A stretch of 64,000 nt of DNA from Centropus unirufus (GCA_013397695.1 VYZI01000029.1:2881558-2945557), one strand, 5' to 3'. Counted from the first letter of the stretch, positions 22,254-35,213 are shown. Program-made: numbers and translations. The notes: generated by a model from the letters alone, not told the origin.

Positions 22254-25123
22254 GGCTCAGTCACTTGGTAGTGAGACTTCTGGCGTTTTGGACAAAAGTT
22301 GCTGGCTAATATTTCATGACAAATATAGGAAACCTATAAGAATAGACTACTTGAGGCAATGCTCCTTTTCTTCCTTGCATCTTGCCTCATCATTCATCAG
22401 GTTGCTCATTTGCTGTCTGAACACTCCCCGTGCCCACAGAAAAAATACTGCAAGGTCCTGTAATCATCATGCTGTAAATCCTAGTATGTGTATATTCTAT
22501 CTAGCATGACAGGGATGATTTAAGGCTGGATAGCATTTCCTGAACTTCAGAAAGGAAGTTACCTTTATCCTAGCCAGTGAGACCCCAATATATATAATCC
22601 AGATATTGAAACCCAATTTAAGAGTTTCCCTTTAGATCTATTTCAGTAGCTATGTTTTCTTGCAGCAGCTGTCCAGGTTGTATTCTCCTACTCTCTGCAT
22701 AGCCCTGTAAAGTACAAAACTTGTAGCTCTGCCCTTACTTGGTAATGGCATGTTGAGAAACAGTGGTGATACTGTAAAGTCTTGCATGCATAAGATCACT
22801 GTTGTCTTTAATGTTCAAGTCTCCTGAAATGGCAGGAATTGCTTTTCATGCTCCTATTCTTCTCTCCAAATAAAACCCTTACAGGAAAAAAACTCAGCTG
22901 CAAGCAGGTTGTTTTAAGCAAAGCAAATCATGCTTTATACTTCACTAGACTATCTACTGCCCTGCAGTATGGGAGAAATCCCACAACTTGTATGCCAGAC
23001 CCAGGGAACTTCCATCAAGGAGGGACATTTCTGAAGGAGAGCAAATTGTTGAAAGAGAGGAAGGAGTTCTGAAAGAGAGCAAGTCCCAAGATGAAAGCTA
23101 ACTTGAATTTAATGGGATATATTACAACCTAGACTGTTGCCATGTTGGTTTAGTGCTGTCCTGATCGAACAGCTCCAAAATTTCATTGATGCAGCTTCTG
23201 CCATGGAAATGATTCATAGTTGCTTTCTTTTGACACCAAAGGAGGAAATGAAACCAAAATAAGAAAATACTGTTCCTCAAGTTCCTCTCAGTTTTTTTTA
23301 CAACAAATCTTCAGTATAGACAATCCTCCAGAATAATTTGTACAGCTACTCACTGAAAGGAACTGTAAGCTGACTTACAGAGACAGAATTGCTTTAATGG
23401 CAATACTCGTTCTGAAGCCCCTACTGAACCATACCCATCTTCAGTGATCGATTCATCCTTAGTGATACGTAGGCTTTGTCTGAGTCACCATACAAAACTC
23501 AGTATGGTCAGTGTATCCAGTTTGTACAGTACAGGACCATACCCATACTGAGCAGAATCTGTAAGCTGCTGTTGACCCCCTTGGGAAAGATGCCAATATT
23601 TGTGAAAGGACTAAACCCCTTTTCTTCTCCCCACTCCTTTCTCACCCCACAGCATTTGTTGTCAGTTACAACAGTGGCTAAAGAGGAGAACTGCATGCTG
23701 GACCTCCTTGTACTATCTCCACAGGCATGTCCCCTGCAAACATATCCTTGGGAGGGCCTGGAAGTGCAACCAGGCTGTCCTGTTGCTGGTGTCATGAAGG
23801 ATTGTAATGCTGTGGAGGAGAGGGGAAAGAAAGAACAAAATCAGTCACATGTTCAAAGTTTCACGGGAAGTCTGTAGTTATAAAAGAAGCTAAACCCACA
23901 TTAGACTTCTCCAAAACACAGTATGTGGAGTCTTCCACCTGAACTCCTCAAGATGATTTACATCCGCTGATGCTGTAATAATATTATCTATCCAAGCACA
24001 CATTTCCCATGCAACTGACTACTTCAGCTCTCCTGCTCTCTTGTCAGAAGAGTTCACTGTACTGGTGCTTTCTGATGCTTGCAACAGAATTTCATCATTC
24101 TTTGGTCTCATGAAAGAATGGAGCCTATGCAAGCTTTCCTTTTCTGGCAGAGTTGGAAATTGCCTCCAGGGATGAATCTAAGCATTGCAAAAATAAGTAG
24201 GTTCTTCCTCAAGGCTGAGATTTTTGTTCTCATTTCTGCTCCCCAGACTTTACCCAGCATCAGTCTGATTCCTCGCTAAATACCTGGAGTTTTCCACACT
24301 CTATGAATGTTTCAGAGCCAGGATGCCTAAATCAAAATATTTTTGCTGTGTATACCACTGACCTCAGCAACATTTATATTAATTACTTGAACACGAGTAT
24401 GAGATTTGCTCTAGGTAACTTAAAGAGATGAATTGAGAGATTGTTTCCCTTGGAGCTTTTCTTGTATTACCAAAGTAGTTCATGAAACATCTCCTTCCAA
24501 ACAAAAGCATTGAGGGAAGCACAGATGTTTTTATAAATTTGTCCTCTTTACTGTCTATTTCCCTGCAGTTCAAAGCTTACATGACAGTAGCAATTTCTGA
24601 AAGTGGATTCTGTGGACAAAGGCATGGAGACCCAAAGGATTCAAGACAAACCCATATCCAGCTCTCAAACTAGAAATTAGTCGGCTCCAAGCCCTAAGGA
24701 AACAGGCAGGCTCTGTGCCATCCAATTGACTGCAGCACAACTCCAGGGCTTGACATCTGTGTTCAGGCTTCTCTCCCAAATCCGTTTTCTTTAGAAGGTG
24801 GGACATTGTGGGAGGAGGGGTAGGAGCTATAAGAAACAAATGACTAACTGCAAGAGGCAGCAATTGGACTCAGCATGTTCTTCTAATACACACCTGATAA
24901 AAACGCATTTTTTTCTCCTCCCTGCAAGCAACCAGTTTTATTAACATTGAACGATAATGTGGAATGACTGTGAGGGGAAAAATGTTTAAAATAATAAAAA
25001 GAAACCCTGCAGGTGAGCAAGATTGATTTTAATAAAAGCAACCGAAGAAATATATCTCCAGGACATTTTCTCCCTCCTCTCCCCCTCCTCATTGGAAGGT
25101 GAGACTGGCTTTGTCAGTCTTAC
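22254..25123. other. No gene recognised
   Basis: A pair of overlapping frames on opposite strands (23476-23877 plus, 23508-23795 minus) reflects low stop density, not a gene. Neither has a known domain. Confidence 0.5.
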
Positions 25124-25166
25124 CAGCAGGAGACTGGAGACAGGTTGAGCGGAGTAGTTGACAAGG
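25124..25166 (-). other. Exon-like segment, 43 nt (unconfirmed)
   Basis: On the minus strand the acceptor CTGAAGATTCGACTTCAG precedes 43 nt and the donor CTGCTG then GTAAGAC. All three frames are open, and the surrounding 150 bases hold five CpGs. The acceptor is only moderate. Confidence 0.18.
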
Positions 25167-27889
25167 CTGAAGTCGAATCTTCAGTAGAAGCAGCGCAATG
25201 CAGAATGGCCAATATTACAGATTACGCAGGGAGAAGCAATGCATTATTTAAATTTTGGGTTACATTTTGTTTTATTCAAATACCATTGCGTGCAGCAAAA
25301 ATAAATCCCAAAACAATGACAACAGCCCACAAACAAATCAGAATTAGGGCTCTGCAAAAAAAAAAAGCAAGAATTTGACGTCATCAAATTCAGATCATAC
25401 CAAATTACAAAGCAAAATATTGCTAGCAACTGATCAGCATTACATCTCACACTCCTTGAAGAGTACAGATAGAGTTACAAAGGGCTTATATTCTTGTAAA
25501 AACACAAGTCTTGATGCCTTAAGATTACATCCAGGCCAAAAATGATCGATGTAGTTCAACATGATACCTTCTCAACAATGCATTCTCTAGTGACCACGTA
25601 GCTCCCTCCCAGAGTTTCACTGTCCAAGACTTGTCAGGTAATGGCAGTGTCACTCCTAGAGTAACTACTCACTCAAGTAACAGCTACAAGCATGTGTAGC
25701 ACATGAGATTTTCGCAGTAGGTGGCATTTTTCACTGGTTTGGTGAAAAATCAGCATTTGTGTTTAAAACTTTGAAGCTGTGCCTGCAACAATCTCTGCTA
25801 AAGTTTTTTTTAAATCCCACTTGTCTTCAGAAGCCATCTCCTTATGCCACTCACTCTTTAGGATGGCAGTGAACCACCTGCTGAGCTATAAAGTCCTATT
25901 ATTCAAAGGAATTCTTGCTGTAATTTTTTATCAGGGTTCTGCAGCAGCTCCTCTTATCTAATACACTTCTTGTTGGGAAAAGAGAACTTGAAGACTTCCT
26001 CAACCTTGTGTCTTGTAGGTCTGCCTACCCCTCTTTGGGTTTAATGGTCTTTTCAGCCTACTGCACACTGTGTGCACCAACTAGGTGCTTTATCACAGTC
26101 CTTGTCACACAAGAACAAATTTGTGAAGCTTCTGTCCCCCCCAAAAAAAGAATAAGTGGGGAAAAAATGATTTGATATTGCATCTTGTGAACATCCTATT
26201 TTTAAGAAATAAATATGAAGTGTCAGCATGGATCCCATTTTAGATGGCAGCTACATGGTAGCTAATCAGCCTCGTAGGCTGGCTGTTGCGATAATGGGAT
26301 CTGAATGGCTGAGCCAGGTGAGAAGTTCTCTGTGTCAGTTTACACATAACATTTAAAAAAAAAAAAAAAGAGAGGGACAGAGACCAACAGAACTGACAAC
26401 AGATTTGAGGTAGAAGAGGGAGGTAAGTCCTGTTTGCAAATGTTGATCACATTTGGTGATTATCCTCAGCCAAGAAAAATGAAGGAGGTTTTTTTTGGCA
26501 AGGTTTAAAAATAAATTTGGATTTCTGTTCTGAAATAGGACTTTTCTGTGGAAAAATAGAGTTAAATGACAATGAGAAAGGTCTAGCCTCAAAGAGCAAA
26601 CAGGAACACTTGCTGTCAGGCTGAATCTAATGTTTCAGTTCAACACCTCCTCCCTGTCTCCCCTCTCCCTCTTGTACTTTAAATGTCATAGATACTATGT
26701 TCTGCTTGATTTCAAAACACATTTCTCTTGTTTAATTGTATAAATAAGTAAATGAGCTGTTATTCACAAAGCTCTGCTTTAGGGAGCTAGAGCTGGATCT
26801 GACAGGGTAATTTCAAGAGTACACCAAAGAATATGGTTCAGTGTACTTCCAGGGAATCTCAGGACGAATATACCTGGAGAAGAGGGAGGACGAACAATGG
26901 AAGAGGAATGAGGGAAAGAGGGTGCATTTCCTGGCCTTGCCTTGCATGGACAGTTGGCCAATCCACTGCACTGTGGTAGAGTGCATCCACAGAGAAAACT
27001 ATGCGAACTCTTACGTGATACACCTGCAAGATGCCAACAATATTGGTTATCTGGTGAGAGCAGTTTTAACACTGCTAGTTTATGGTTTTCCCTCTCAGCA
27101 GTAACTTTGAATTTATCAGAACAGGTTGTTTTACATCTATGGCTGACATTGCAATTTATTGTATCCCACACATTATACCCAAGCATATGTCCCCATGTGA
27201 AATGCTGTTTTATTCATTCAGCATTCATGTGGGGATGATTTCTTGTGCCTAATGTATTTAATCTAATAGGCACTTTTAGTATACACAACTACAGGCACTG
27301 AGATTAAGGATTTAAAATACTAGACCAATATATTAGATAAATGAAAATCTCTTTGGCACCCACAGATATAATATAGTATTTGGGCTTTCTGACCTTAAGT
27401 ACAATTTCCATACACTCATAAAAAAATGAGGGCACTTCTCATTGTCTATTACCCTCCATCCAGTGCACCTGCTCTTCTCTCCCACATCACAGCCACCACC
27501 TCCAATTCCCCAGACTTGTACATCAGCCTTATAGTCACCTCCAGAGATCTCTGGAAGCAAACCTTTCCAGCTCTGTAAGGAAACCACTGTGCTCTGTGAA
27601 CCTCAGGAGCACATCAGGGAGCACATCTCTTCACTCAGTCAAGAAACCAACATGCACATATTCCCAAACATGAGATACAAAAAAAGCTTTCCACAGCTAC
27701 TTGTGTCTTTAAGCCGCCTGCAGTGCAGCACTAGGTTTCTCTGAAACCTCCTTCTCTGAGACATCCATCATGCAGCAGCTCAGGTTCTAGCCATCCAGTT
27801 GTTCAGGCATCAGCACAATAGTTCATTCCTAGTATTTTGGGGGGTTTATTATTCCTGTTTTAAAAAAGGCTTAGCCATTCTATGATTGA
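25167..27889. other. No gene recognised
   Basis: An A-run lies at about 26354-26369. Between 26780 and 27240 several frames are open on both strands (135 codons minus, 98 and 87 codons plus). This is typical of a locally stop-poor patch. None of the translations shows a familiar motif. Confidence 0.5.
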
Positions 27890-28330
27890 ATTAATAAGAG
27901 AAAAAGCTTTAATGGGAATAATGTGTATCTAATTATTAATGTACTATAGAACTTAGCTTTTATATTGCAATTTATATTGCAATTACCTTCTTTGTGATAT
28001 AAAGCAGAACAATACAGAGGAAGAACTTCTTTATTAATGCCTAATAGCATGGTAATTTAAAATATTCGAGTTTCTTTAATAAGGTGCCGTATGAAATGTT
28101 ACCTAATTTGACAAGATTAATTATACAATTAATTTGAGACTGCTCTCAATTAAATTAGTAAAATTTCTTAAGAATACAGGAACCTAACATGAAGTGAGAT
28201 ACCTATTAAATAGGATATTAATTAGACAGAGATGAAATAATGCATGCTTTGTTAATATAAAGGGCATTGAGGAGTTGGTAAAGATGTATTATTTCATTAC
28301 TTTAATAAAATAAAGGGAGTCCAGGCACAA
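27890..28330. promoter_or_regulatory. Candidate conserved enhancer rich in homeodomain cores
   Basis: The block is very AT-rich but not simple repeat. It has dispersed ATTA/TAAT cores, including AATTATTAAT (27931), GATTAATTATACAATTAAT (28115), CAATTAAATTAG (28148) and ATATTAATTAG (28215). A 12-bp word containing TATATTGCAAT is duplicated in tandem near 27960. Dense TAATTA-type words without microsatellite structure are characteristic of vertebrate conserved non-coding elements near developmental genes. Conservation cannot be checked here, so the call is inference from composition. Confidence 0.35.
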
Positions 28331-31300
28331 AACAATTTCAGAGAATCCTTCGGAAGGCTGTCTAATAGAAGTCAATGTTAGTTCTGCTGCAAGGACTCTG
28401 AGGCCTCGTTGTCAACTCAAGCCAGATTTATTCCAAGTCATTTGATCCTGTAGAACTACTCCAGTATAACTGCATTACTGTACATTCATATACAGTCCCA
28501 ATGGGTCAGTGGGAGCAGGAGGTGAAGGCCAGTCTTGGATTAGAAAATATACTCCAACTACATTTTATAAGAAGAAAGTTGGAAAAAATTATGCACCACA
28601 ACATCATAAGTTCATAAAGAGAGATGGAGTAGCATTCAAGATGTTGGCAGGAAGGCAGACTTTATTCAGAGACCTGCTTGGAAGCATCCCACAGGATAAA
28701 GTCCCTGAAAGAAAAGAGGACCATGAGAGCTGATTGATTTTTCAAGGATCTCCTCCTTCAGGTTCTACAATGGTCCATCCCTCCCTGGCAAGCAAAGGTG
28801 TAGGAAAGTTTGCATGGATGAGAAAGATGCTCCTGATAAAATTCCGACATAAAAAGGAAGAAAGGAAGTCTGTGATAGATAGAAAACAGACACTGTTTGA
28901 GTGTAGAGGGATGATGTTAGAAAAGCCAAAGCACACTGGGCACTGAATCCAGCAAAGCGTGTGAAGGGCAAAAAGAAGAGCAGCTACAGGCACATCGGCT
29001 GCAAAAGGAAGATAAGGAAATTGTGGGTCTGCTGAATCAAAATGGGAACCTTTACAAAGAAACACAGAAAAGATCAGGTCACCATGACTTCTGCATCTCT
29101 CCATTTAGTGGTAAGACCACCCTTCAGTATTGCAGGCAGTAGAGACCAAGAGGAAGGTCTGGAACAAGGAAAACTTGCACTTTGCAAAGGAGGTAGGGTA
29201 TACACAAGTCTATGGGACCCAAAGGAACGCACCCAAAAGGGCTAAGGAAGCTGGCCAGTGTCATTGTGAGGCCAGTCTTGATTATCCCTGAAAGCTCATG
29301 GTGATCAGCGGAAGTTTCCATCTGAAGTTAAAGGCAACAATGAGTGCTAAGTTTTCCAAATAATGAACCGCTTCTATGTTCTGAGATGGCACATGATGTT
29401 ATGTGTCAGGCATGTGGCTTCAAGAATTCCTGCCGAGGTGGAGATCCTCTGTGGTCATCTGTTTACACAGCACACGTGTTAGCCTAGTTTATCATGTGAT
29501 CTAGAAAGCAAAAATCTTATGGTAGCTGCAGCTTCTTCCTAATTCCCCCATATCAATTTTGACACAATGTTCTTTTTGTCACATGAGTAGTTGGGGTCAA
29601 ACATTCTCCTGTTATGCGTTGGTCTTTTTAACTCAAGGTGTGAAAAGTTCCCCATAAAAATAGCCTAGCTCATTTATCCTTATGAAACAAACCTTTTTAA
29701 CCCCATAAGCAGCTGTGAATTTTAAAAATTAATCTGCTTTGTGTCATCTAAATAGAAAGCTAGATAAACAGGTCGCCTCATAACTTCCTTTGTATTAATC
29801 ACAATAAAGCTGTTGTGAGACATAGAAGCTCTGTTGAACTTTTCTTCCTTTCAGGGAAACTGACTTCATATGACCTGCCTGAGGTCAAGGGAAGGTACAA
29901 CTTTACTTGATCTCAGCCCTGCTGAGTGGTAAGCTATCACCCATCAACAGAGGGTTGTTCCTCTACTATCCATCATCACATGAAAGATATTTTAAGGAAT
30001 TGTTGTATATGTGCAGAGCTGGTTATGTCAGTTAGACTTTGACTGCACTACCCAATTAAAAAACTGTAAGGAAGTTTGAAAATCTCAGAGATCCAAGGGT
30101 ACCTCAAATTTCTCATATGAAGCAATGTAAGCCTAAAGAGTCTTCTCTGAAGCATGTTTTTAATTAGCATAAACATGCAATTCTAGATTGAAACAACCAG
30201 CCACGCTGCTCACTTGTTTAGGCTGAGCCCTTATGACACATAAGATTCATTCAGACTGTTGCATTCCAGTCTTAAAAGCAACGAGAGTTCATTTCTGGAA
30301 TGTAGAATTGTTCTGTTTCTTAGCAAAGCATCTTTGCTGCTATATGATTTGTAGTAACATTTTGATAGATAGCCATATCTAGATGGCTTGAATTCTACTA
30401 TTGTAGTGTTTTGATAGATCATCACATCTGCAGCCTCTCTTATATGACACCTAGCAGGTACAGTGAAAATATGAGGGAGAGCCATTTCTTGGCATAGCGT
30501 GCTGGGAATTCCCATTCCTATTAGTGTCTGCCAAGTGCCCAGATATAAATGTCAGCTGAGCACCGTGCTACTAAGAAGTGCCTTCAAAGCCATAAAATGT
30601 ATTCTGCAAAGCTCCATCTCTTTGATCTGCCTGCAAGAAATCTTGCGTAGATGATTGAAGAGAGCATTGCTAGAGGCAAGCATTCAAACCAATTGTTCTG
30701 CTGTGTCAGAACAAGGGCAGAAGGGATGACACATTCAAAGTACCCATTTTGAAACTGAATATCTCAACATTTCGACAACAGAGGGTAAGAATCCAAGTTT
30801 TTCTAACTTCCTAAAGAAGTATTATCTATTCATGCCACTCAAAAAGACAAATGCATCCTGTATTTGCAGCTATTACACTCCACAATTTTCCGGGGACCTG
30901 TGATTTTTCATCATCTTTATCTTTTTCTGTAGGCCAAAGGCTTCGCATGAAAACATATTGGGTTGTTGTATTTTTACTTGAAATGCCAAAACTGTGGCTG
31001 TCATAAATCTATTATATGCTAATGACAGCCTCAGGGTCTACTTACTCTGTTCTTGTGTGAAGCACTTTGCTAGGCCTTTCTGCTCAGTAGAGTGAAGGTG
31101 TAAGTGAATCAGAAAGCTGGTGTGCCCAGACCCACATCAGCAAAACAAAAGAACAACCAGAAGTTTGCTTCAATGTCATCCATCAGAGATGGGAGCTGTT
31201 CTAAACTAAATGAGAACTCGCCAGCCATAACAGGGCCATGCAAATAGGGGCTGTGCTTCAGAAGAGCCCACTTCAATGCCAGAGTTCTACCCCAGAACAT

Positions 31301-32513
31301 CAGTGTCTTTCAATTGTCGTGTAATACCTTTCCCTCTCCATACGTGCCTCACTTCTTCACCTTTCTGCAAGTAAAGTTTAGTTGGCCACAGGTCTATCCC
31401 AGAAAATGTATGTGATCTACTCATTCCTACATTTCTACAAGTTATTTCTAACCTTAAATTTGGCTCAAACAGCTGTCACTTCAGAGAAATGTGTGAACAG
31501 AACCAGACCGTACCTCCAACTGCAGTTTATGGAGCAAAGGCCACTACAGTACACATCTTCCTACTCTGACATGTAGTTGATGAAGTGTAGGCCAAAACCT
31601 TGCAGTAAGTTGCTTGAAAAATGTCCTGTACTACCTCATTTCAAACCAGAGATTTTGCATGCAGGAAAAACTTCCACTTGCCTATGTTTTGCCATTCCCA
31701 AGCATGCAACATGCCCCTCAGTCTGAAGCATGCTCTGATCTCCAAAGAAAGCACTTTGGGGCTGTTTGCCAAAAGAGTAGCACACTCCTCAAGAGACAAC
31801 AGTAGTCATCCCGTGGCTTTTACAGAATTGTGTTTGAGTAGAGCTTTTCTTTTGATGGAGTTTGCTGATCAAGGTTATCAAGTCAGGTAGTCAATAAGAC
31901 TGAACCCTTTTATCAGGTCTTCTTGATAATTATAAATTATTCACCATTAGACAGTATGCTAATTCTTACACTCCTACAAAGAGCTTAATCAATCGAGTGC
32001 ATTTTATTATTTTCTAGCCTAAACATCATGGACTCATCATCTAAAGTATCCAATAACACTAAATTATTCTAGATAGTTAAGCTGATGTTACACCAATCAG
32101 AAATTTTATTTGAATTTATTAGTCTTCCTGCATTATTTAGCCAGCACAATAAAAACAACAGAAACAAAATACACCCAAGAGGTAAAACACAAACTGAGTA
32201 AGACATGAGGCTCTGAAGTTACTGTACAGAAAAATGAAATAAAATGTGTGATTAACTTCCAAGAGGGAGAGAGTAGAAAAGATACAAAAGGCAGATCTGT
32301 GCTGGGCATTCTCCTCTGGGACATGTTATTACTAATTTGGACCTGCACAGGCTTGTTACGCCCCAAGGAATACTTCTGCATCTGAGGCTGGCTTCAGATA
32401 TCAAGACCTTTCTAGTTTTTGTCTCGCAGTTTTAGGAACAGATCCCCCAAAGTTATCTGATACTTGCCCAAAGACAGGCATTTGAATTCAGACATCTAAT
32501 CCTGAAAATGCTA
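28331..32513. other. No gene recognised
   Basis: Open frames reach 120 codons (28742-29104, minus), but overlapping frames on the other strand are similar. No repeat family, exon pair or RNA gene was identified. Confidence 0.55.
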
Positions 32514-32574
32514 ATTCCCCTCCCCTTCCTTCCCCTTCACTCCCCTCCCCTCCATCCCCCTCCCCTCTCCTCCT
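32514..32574 (+). repeat. C/T-rich (CCCCT) low-complexity tract
   Basis: About 60 bases made almost only of C and T (CCCCTCCCCT units). It could form a triplex or i-motif, but no such role can be shown here. Confidence 0.85.
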
Positions 32575-33334
32575 ATTCACTGTAAATGATCTAACAAACC
32601 CTCCCCCCTTGGAATAACTGTTACAGAAATAATTACTAGCCTGGATAATTGCCTCCTATCTAAGTATTTTCTTAAAAATATAGTAGCCTCTTTTTAAGTT
32701 ACCTCTGCTTCACATGGCTGGCACAAAGCACTCATGTAGCTCTTCAGTGGAGCCCCACATGCAAGTAGACGATAGGTCTTATTGTGAACTACAACTGAAA
32801 GCATTTTCCACAAGTCTGGCTTTCCCGTGAAACCTTGGCTCCATGATATAGGAAGTATATTGTTGGATTCCTTCTGGAGTCCTTATTATTCTCCTGCCAA
32901 AAGCCTGCTGAGTCTTTAAAAATTAAGAAAATAAATAATAAAAAACAACAAAAAATAAACTCCCCAAAACCCAACAAACCACCAAACCTTCATAGGTCCA
33001 AAAAAGGGGTATGTTTTTAAATAGTATTCCATTTTAGTGTGCAGTACTTCACCTTCGCCTTTTTGCCTGCATTAGCAGAGCCTCTGAGGCAGGAAGCATT
33101 TTGGCATAAGTAGATACAGACTCAAAAAAAAAGAATCTCCCACACAGGAAAAGAGCCATTTTGGGATACCAAAGCCAGCTGCCCCTCTGGGAAAATGTGC
33201 CCTTTAATTTAAGCTGAGGCTACTTTTAGCTGCTGTATGTGTAATTTAAGACTGCATTTTCTTTTAAGTGAGTCGCAACATGTTCTTTTAACTGGGTAAT
33301 GGATCAGGCTACAGACTTCCACTGCTGAGATGTG
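32575..33334. other. No gene recognised
   Basis: Includes an A-rich stretch with AACAACAAAAAAT words near 32930-32990. No repeat body was found next to it. Confidence 0.5.
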
Positions 33335-33480
33335 GCTCTAAATAAAACTGAAAGAACTGCCCTATGGGGCCAGACCAGAGGTTCGTTTAACTTAATATCC
33401 TGTCTCCAACACCTGCCAGTAACTCTTGCCCAGTGAAAGAATATAAAAACTACAGTAGAAAGGGCTGAGTTATTCCCCGC
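33335..33480 (-). mobile_element. Ancient CR1-type LINE 3' tail
   Basis: The plus strand reads AAAGAACTGCCCTATGGGGC, then CAGACCAGAGGTTCG and AATATCCTGTCTCCAACACC. This follows the antisense of the sauropsid CR1 3' tail, whose plus form ends like CAGGATACTGGGCTAGATGG, then ACC...GGTCTGACCCAG and TATGGCAGTTCTTATG. The element therefore lies on the minus strand with its 3' terminus near 33335. The pattern is recalled from turtle and crocodile CR1 groups and differs from the younger avian tail at 37.89 kb. The high divergence suggests an insertion that predates birds. The 5' boundary is unclear. Confidence 0.6.
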
Positions 33481-34274
33481 TCTGTGGATTGTCTCAGCTC
33501 CTGGCAATCAGCAGCTTAAAAGCACTGCTGAAATTAACTAATAAAGCCAACTCTGGCACATAGATTTCAGATCCAGAGACCTTTTCCAAACTTGCTCCCA
33601 CCTATAACATTTGTCAAGCAGCAAACTAACTCCTCCATTCTCATCCCTGAGCTGATAGATTGAACGAAAATAAAATGGTGTTGATAATCCCATCATCCAA
33701 CATTCAACAGAGGCCGACCTGTATAGAAAGAGATGCAAAGTGGTAAAAGCAGGCCAGCTAAATCTAAATGTTTAGATTACAAGGGAAAATATGCATAATT
33801 TGATACAAAAACCTATAAAGCACACAGCAAGTGCTTCAATTATTGCCTGTTATTTAAATCTCTTATGTTCTGTAGTTTTGTAGCAAAGAATCTTTTCCAA
33901 TCAATACGTTTGACAATCTTATTTCTTGCTATTTTGAATGCATGCACGCATGTTTATATCTTAATAACTTTATATTAGTTTTATTTTAATGTGGACTGAA
34001 TTTACACTTGCACTACTGGCAAAGCAATAAATATGGATGGTCCCAGATTTACTCACAGTTTCCTGTCTAAAGGGGTTTTGATTTGCTTTCTCTGCTAACA
34101 AAGTTTAAACAACACTGTAAGAATCAATCCTACACACCCCTGTCACACTGCTGGCTGAACAATCCTTGTTGGCCACAGCTCCTTAAGAAGAGTTTTTACT
34201 CTCTGTGCACTGACACACATAACGCAGCCAGCCAAAGGCTCCCTATGCAGACATTAATGCGCCATAGCGCTGCT
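33481..34274. other. No gene recognised
   Basis: Contains the palindromic words GAATGCATGCACGCATG near 33937 and an AT-rich stretch after it. No exon or repeat was identified. Confidence 0.5.
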
Positions 34275-34362
34275 GTGATTTTTATTTACTTACAGAATGC
34301 CAAGCACTTGATACAATACCAAGCAAAATGGACATAGTCCTGCCTCAAGGAGCTTCTAGGCC
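34275..34362 (-). mobile_element. Probable L2-like LINE 3' end fragment
   Basis: On the plus strand, TTATTTACTTACAGAATGCC, AAGCACTTGATACAATACC and then CCTGCCTCAAGGAGCTT follow the antisense of the L2 3' end. That consensus reads roughly TATTGAGCGCCTACTATGTGCC, AGGCACTG and CTGCCCTCAAGGAGCTT in the same order. L2 was active before mammals and birds separated, so this would be a very old relic. Its terminal repeat is not preserved. Confidence 0.45.
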
Positions 34363-35031
34363 TTCAGCTCTACCAACTCTGGTGCCACAAAATTGCTTAA
34401 ACCTCTATAGCTCCCTTAAACTTTCTGTTTCTACTTCAGATGACAAGTTCTTGCAGAAGTGAGTGTGCCAATACGAGACAGTATTACCCTACAACTGTCT
34501 ATCAGTCCTTTTGAAACTGGTTGAACATTTCTTAGTGAGTTCAGCGGAAAAGTCAGCCTTGAAACCTACCCTGGGAAGCTGGCAAGGCATATGCAGTGTA
34601 GGTAAGAGGAAGGCCTGGAATTTTATAGGTTATTTAGCTCTAATGATTTCCACATAATGTGTGAGAAAATATTGTCATTAACTTGTAACATGTGCTACCT
34701 TTTCCAAAATCAGCTTATTTTGAGTCTTAGACCACCATATTAGTCAGCAAATGGATTCCACAAGGGCTACAAAAAAAGAAACACTTTGAAAATTATGTTG
34801 GTATATAGGAGAGAACTGACGACAGTTTCTAGTCGCCAAGGAGTAATACAAATTAGAAGTCGGACCTAAAATGGAGCTCATCTTTCCTAGATGTCAAGTG
34901 GAGGAGAGACAGGTCTCTATGTCCACTCCATGTGGTTGGCATGCACCACGAAGTGGATTTAGGGGTGGGAACAAGTCATAAACCTTCATAATGCCCCGAC
35001 TTCTCTCTCGCTCTCTGCCTTTGAAATGCAG
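34363..35031. other. No gene recognised
   Basis: A 127-codon minus-strand frame runs from here into the next segment (34894-35277). It has no recognisable domain and overlaps a plus-strand frame. Confidence 0.5.
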
Positions 35032-35213
35032 CACAAGGACCCAGAAATAACCTGCAGCATTGCTTTGGGAAATTGTGTGCTGTGGATGCCTTGAAAAGAA
35101 AGTGGGAGTCAGAGTTTGAAAGTGAGGAAGATGAAGTTCTCTTTCTATCCCCCCCAAATCTGCACTTGGGAGAGGGGAATCAACTTGCAGACAGAGCACA
35201 ACTGAAGAAATAG
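35032..35213 (+). other. Exon-like ORF with an acidic tract (unconfirmed)
   Basis: A long pyrimidine tract (CTTCTCTCTCGCTCTCTGCC) and CAG at 35029-35031 form a good acceptor. After it one frame is open for about 59 codons to TAG at 35211. The peptide includes KRKWESEFESEEDEVLFLS, a basic stretch followed by an acidic one. There is no start Met before the acceptor-proximal stop, so it would have to be a terminal coding exon. I do not recognise the protein, no AATAAA is nearby, and a longer frame on the other strand overlaps it. It may be chance. Confidence 0.2.

Noticed and set aside
26779..27238. Frames of 87-135 codons on both strands
   Set aside because: Several frames are open at once, which reflects composition. 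No domain is recognisable.
27871..27890. CCATTCTATGATTG, like the CR1 terminal repeat ATTCTATGATT
   Set aside because: There is no CR1 body on the expected side.
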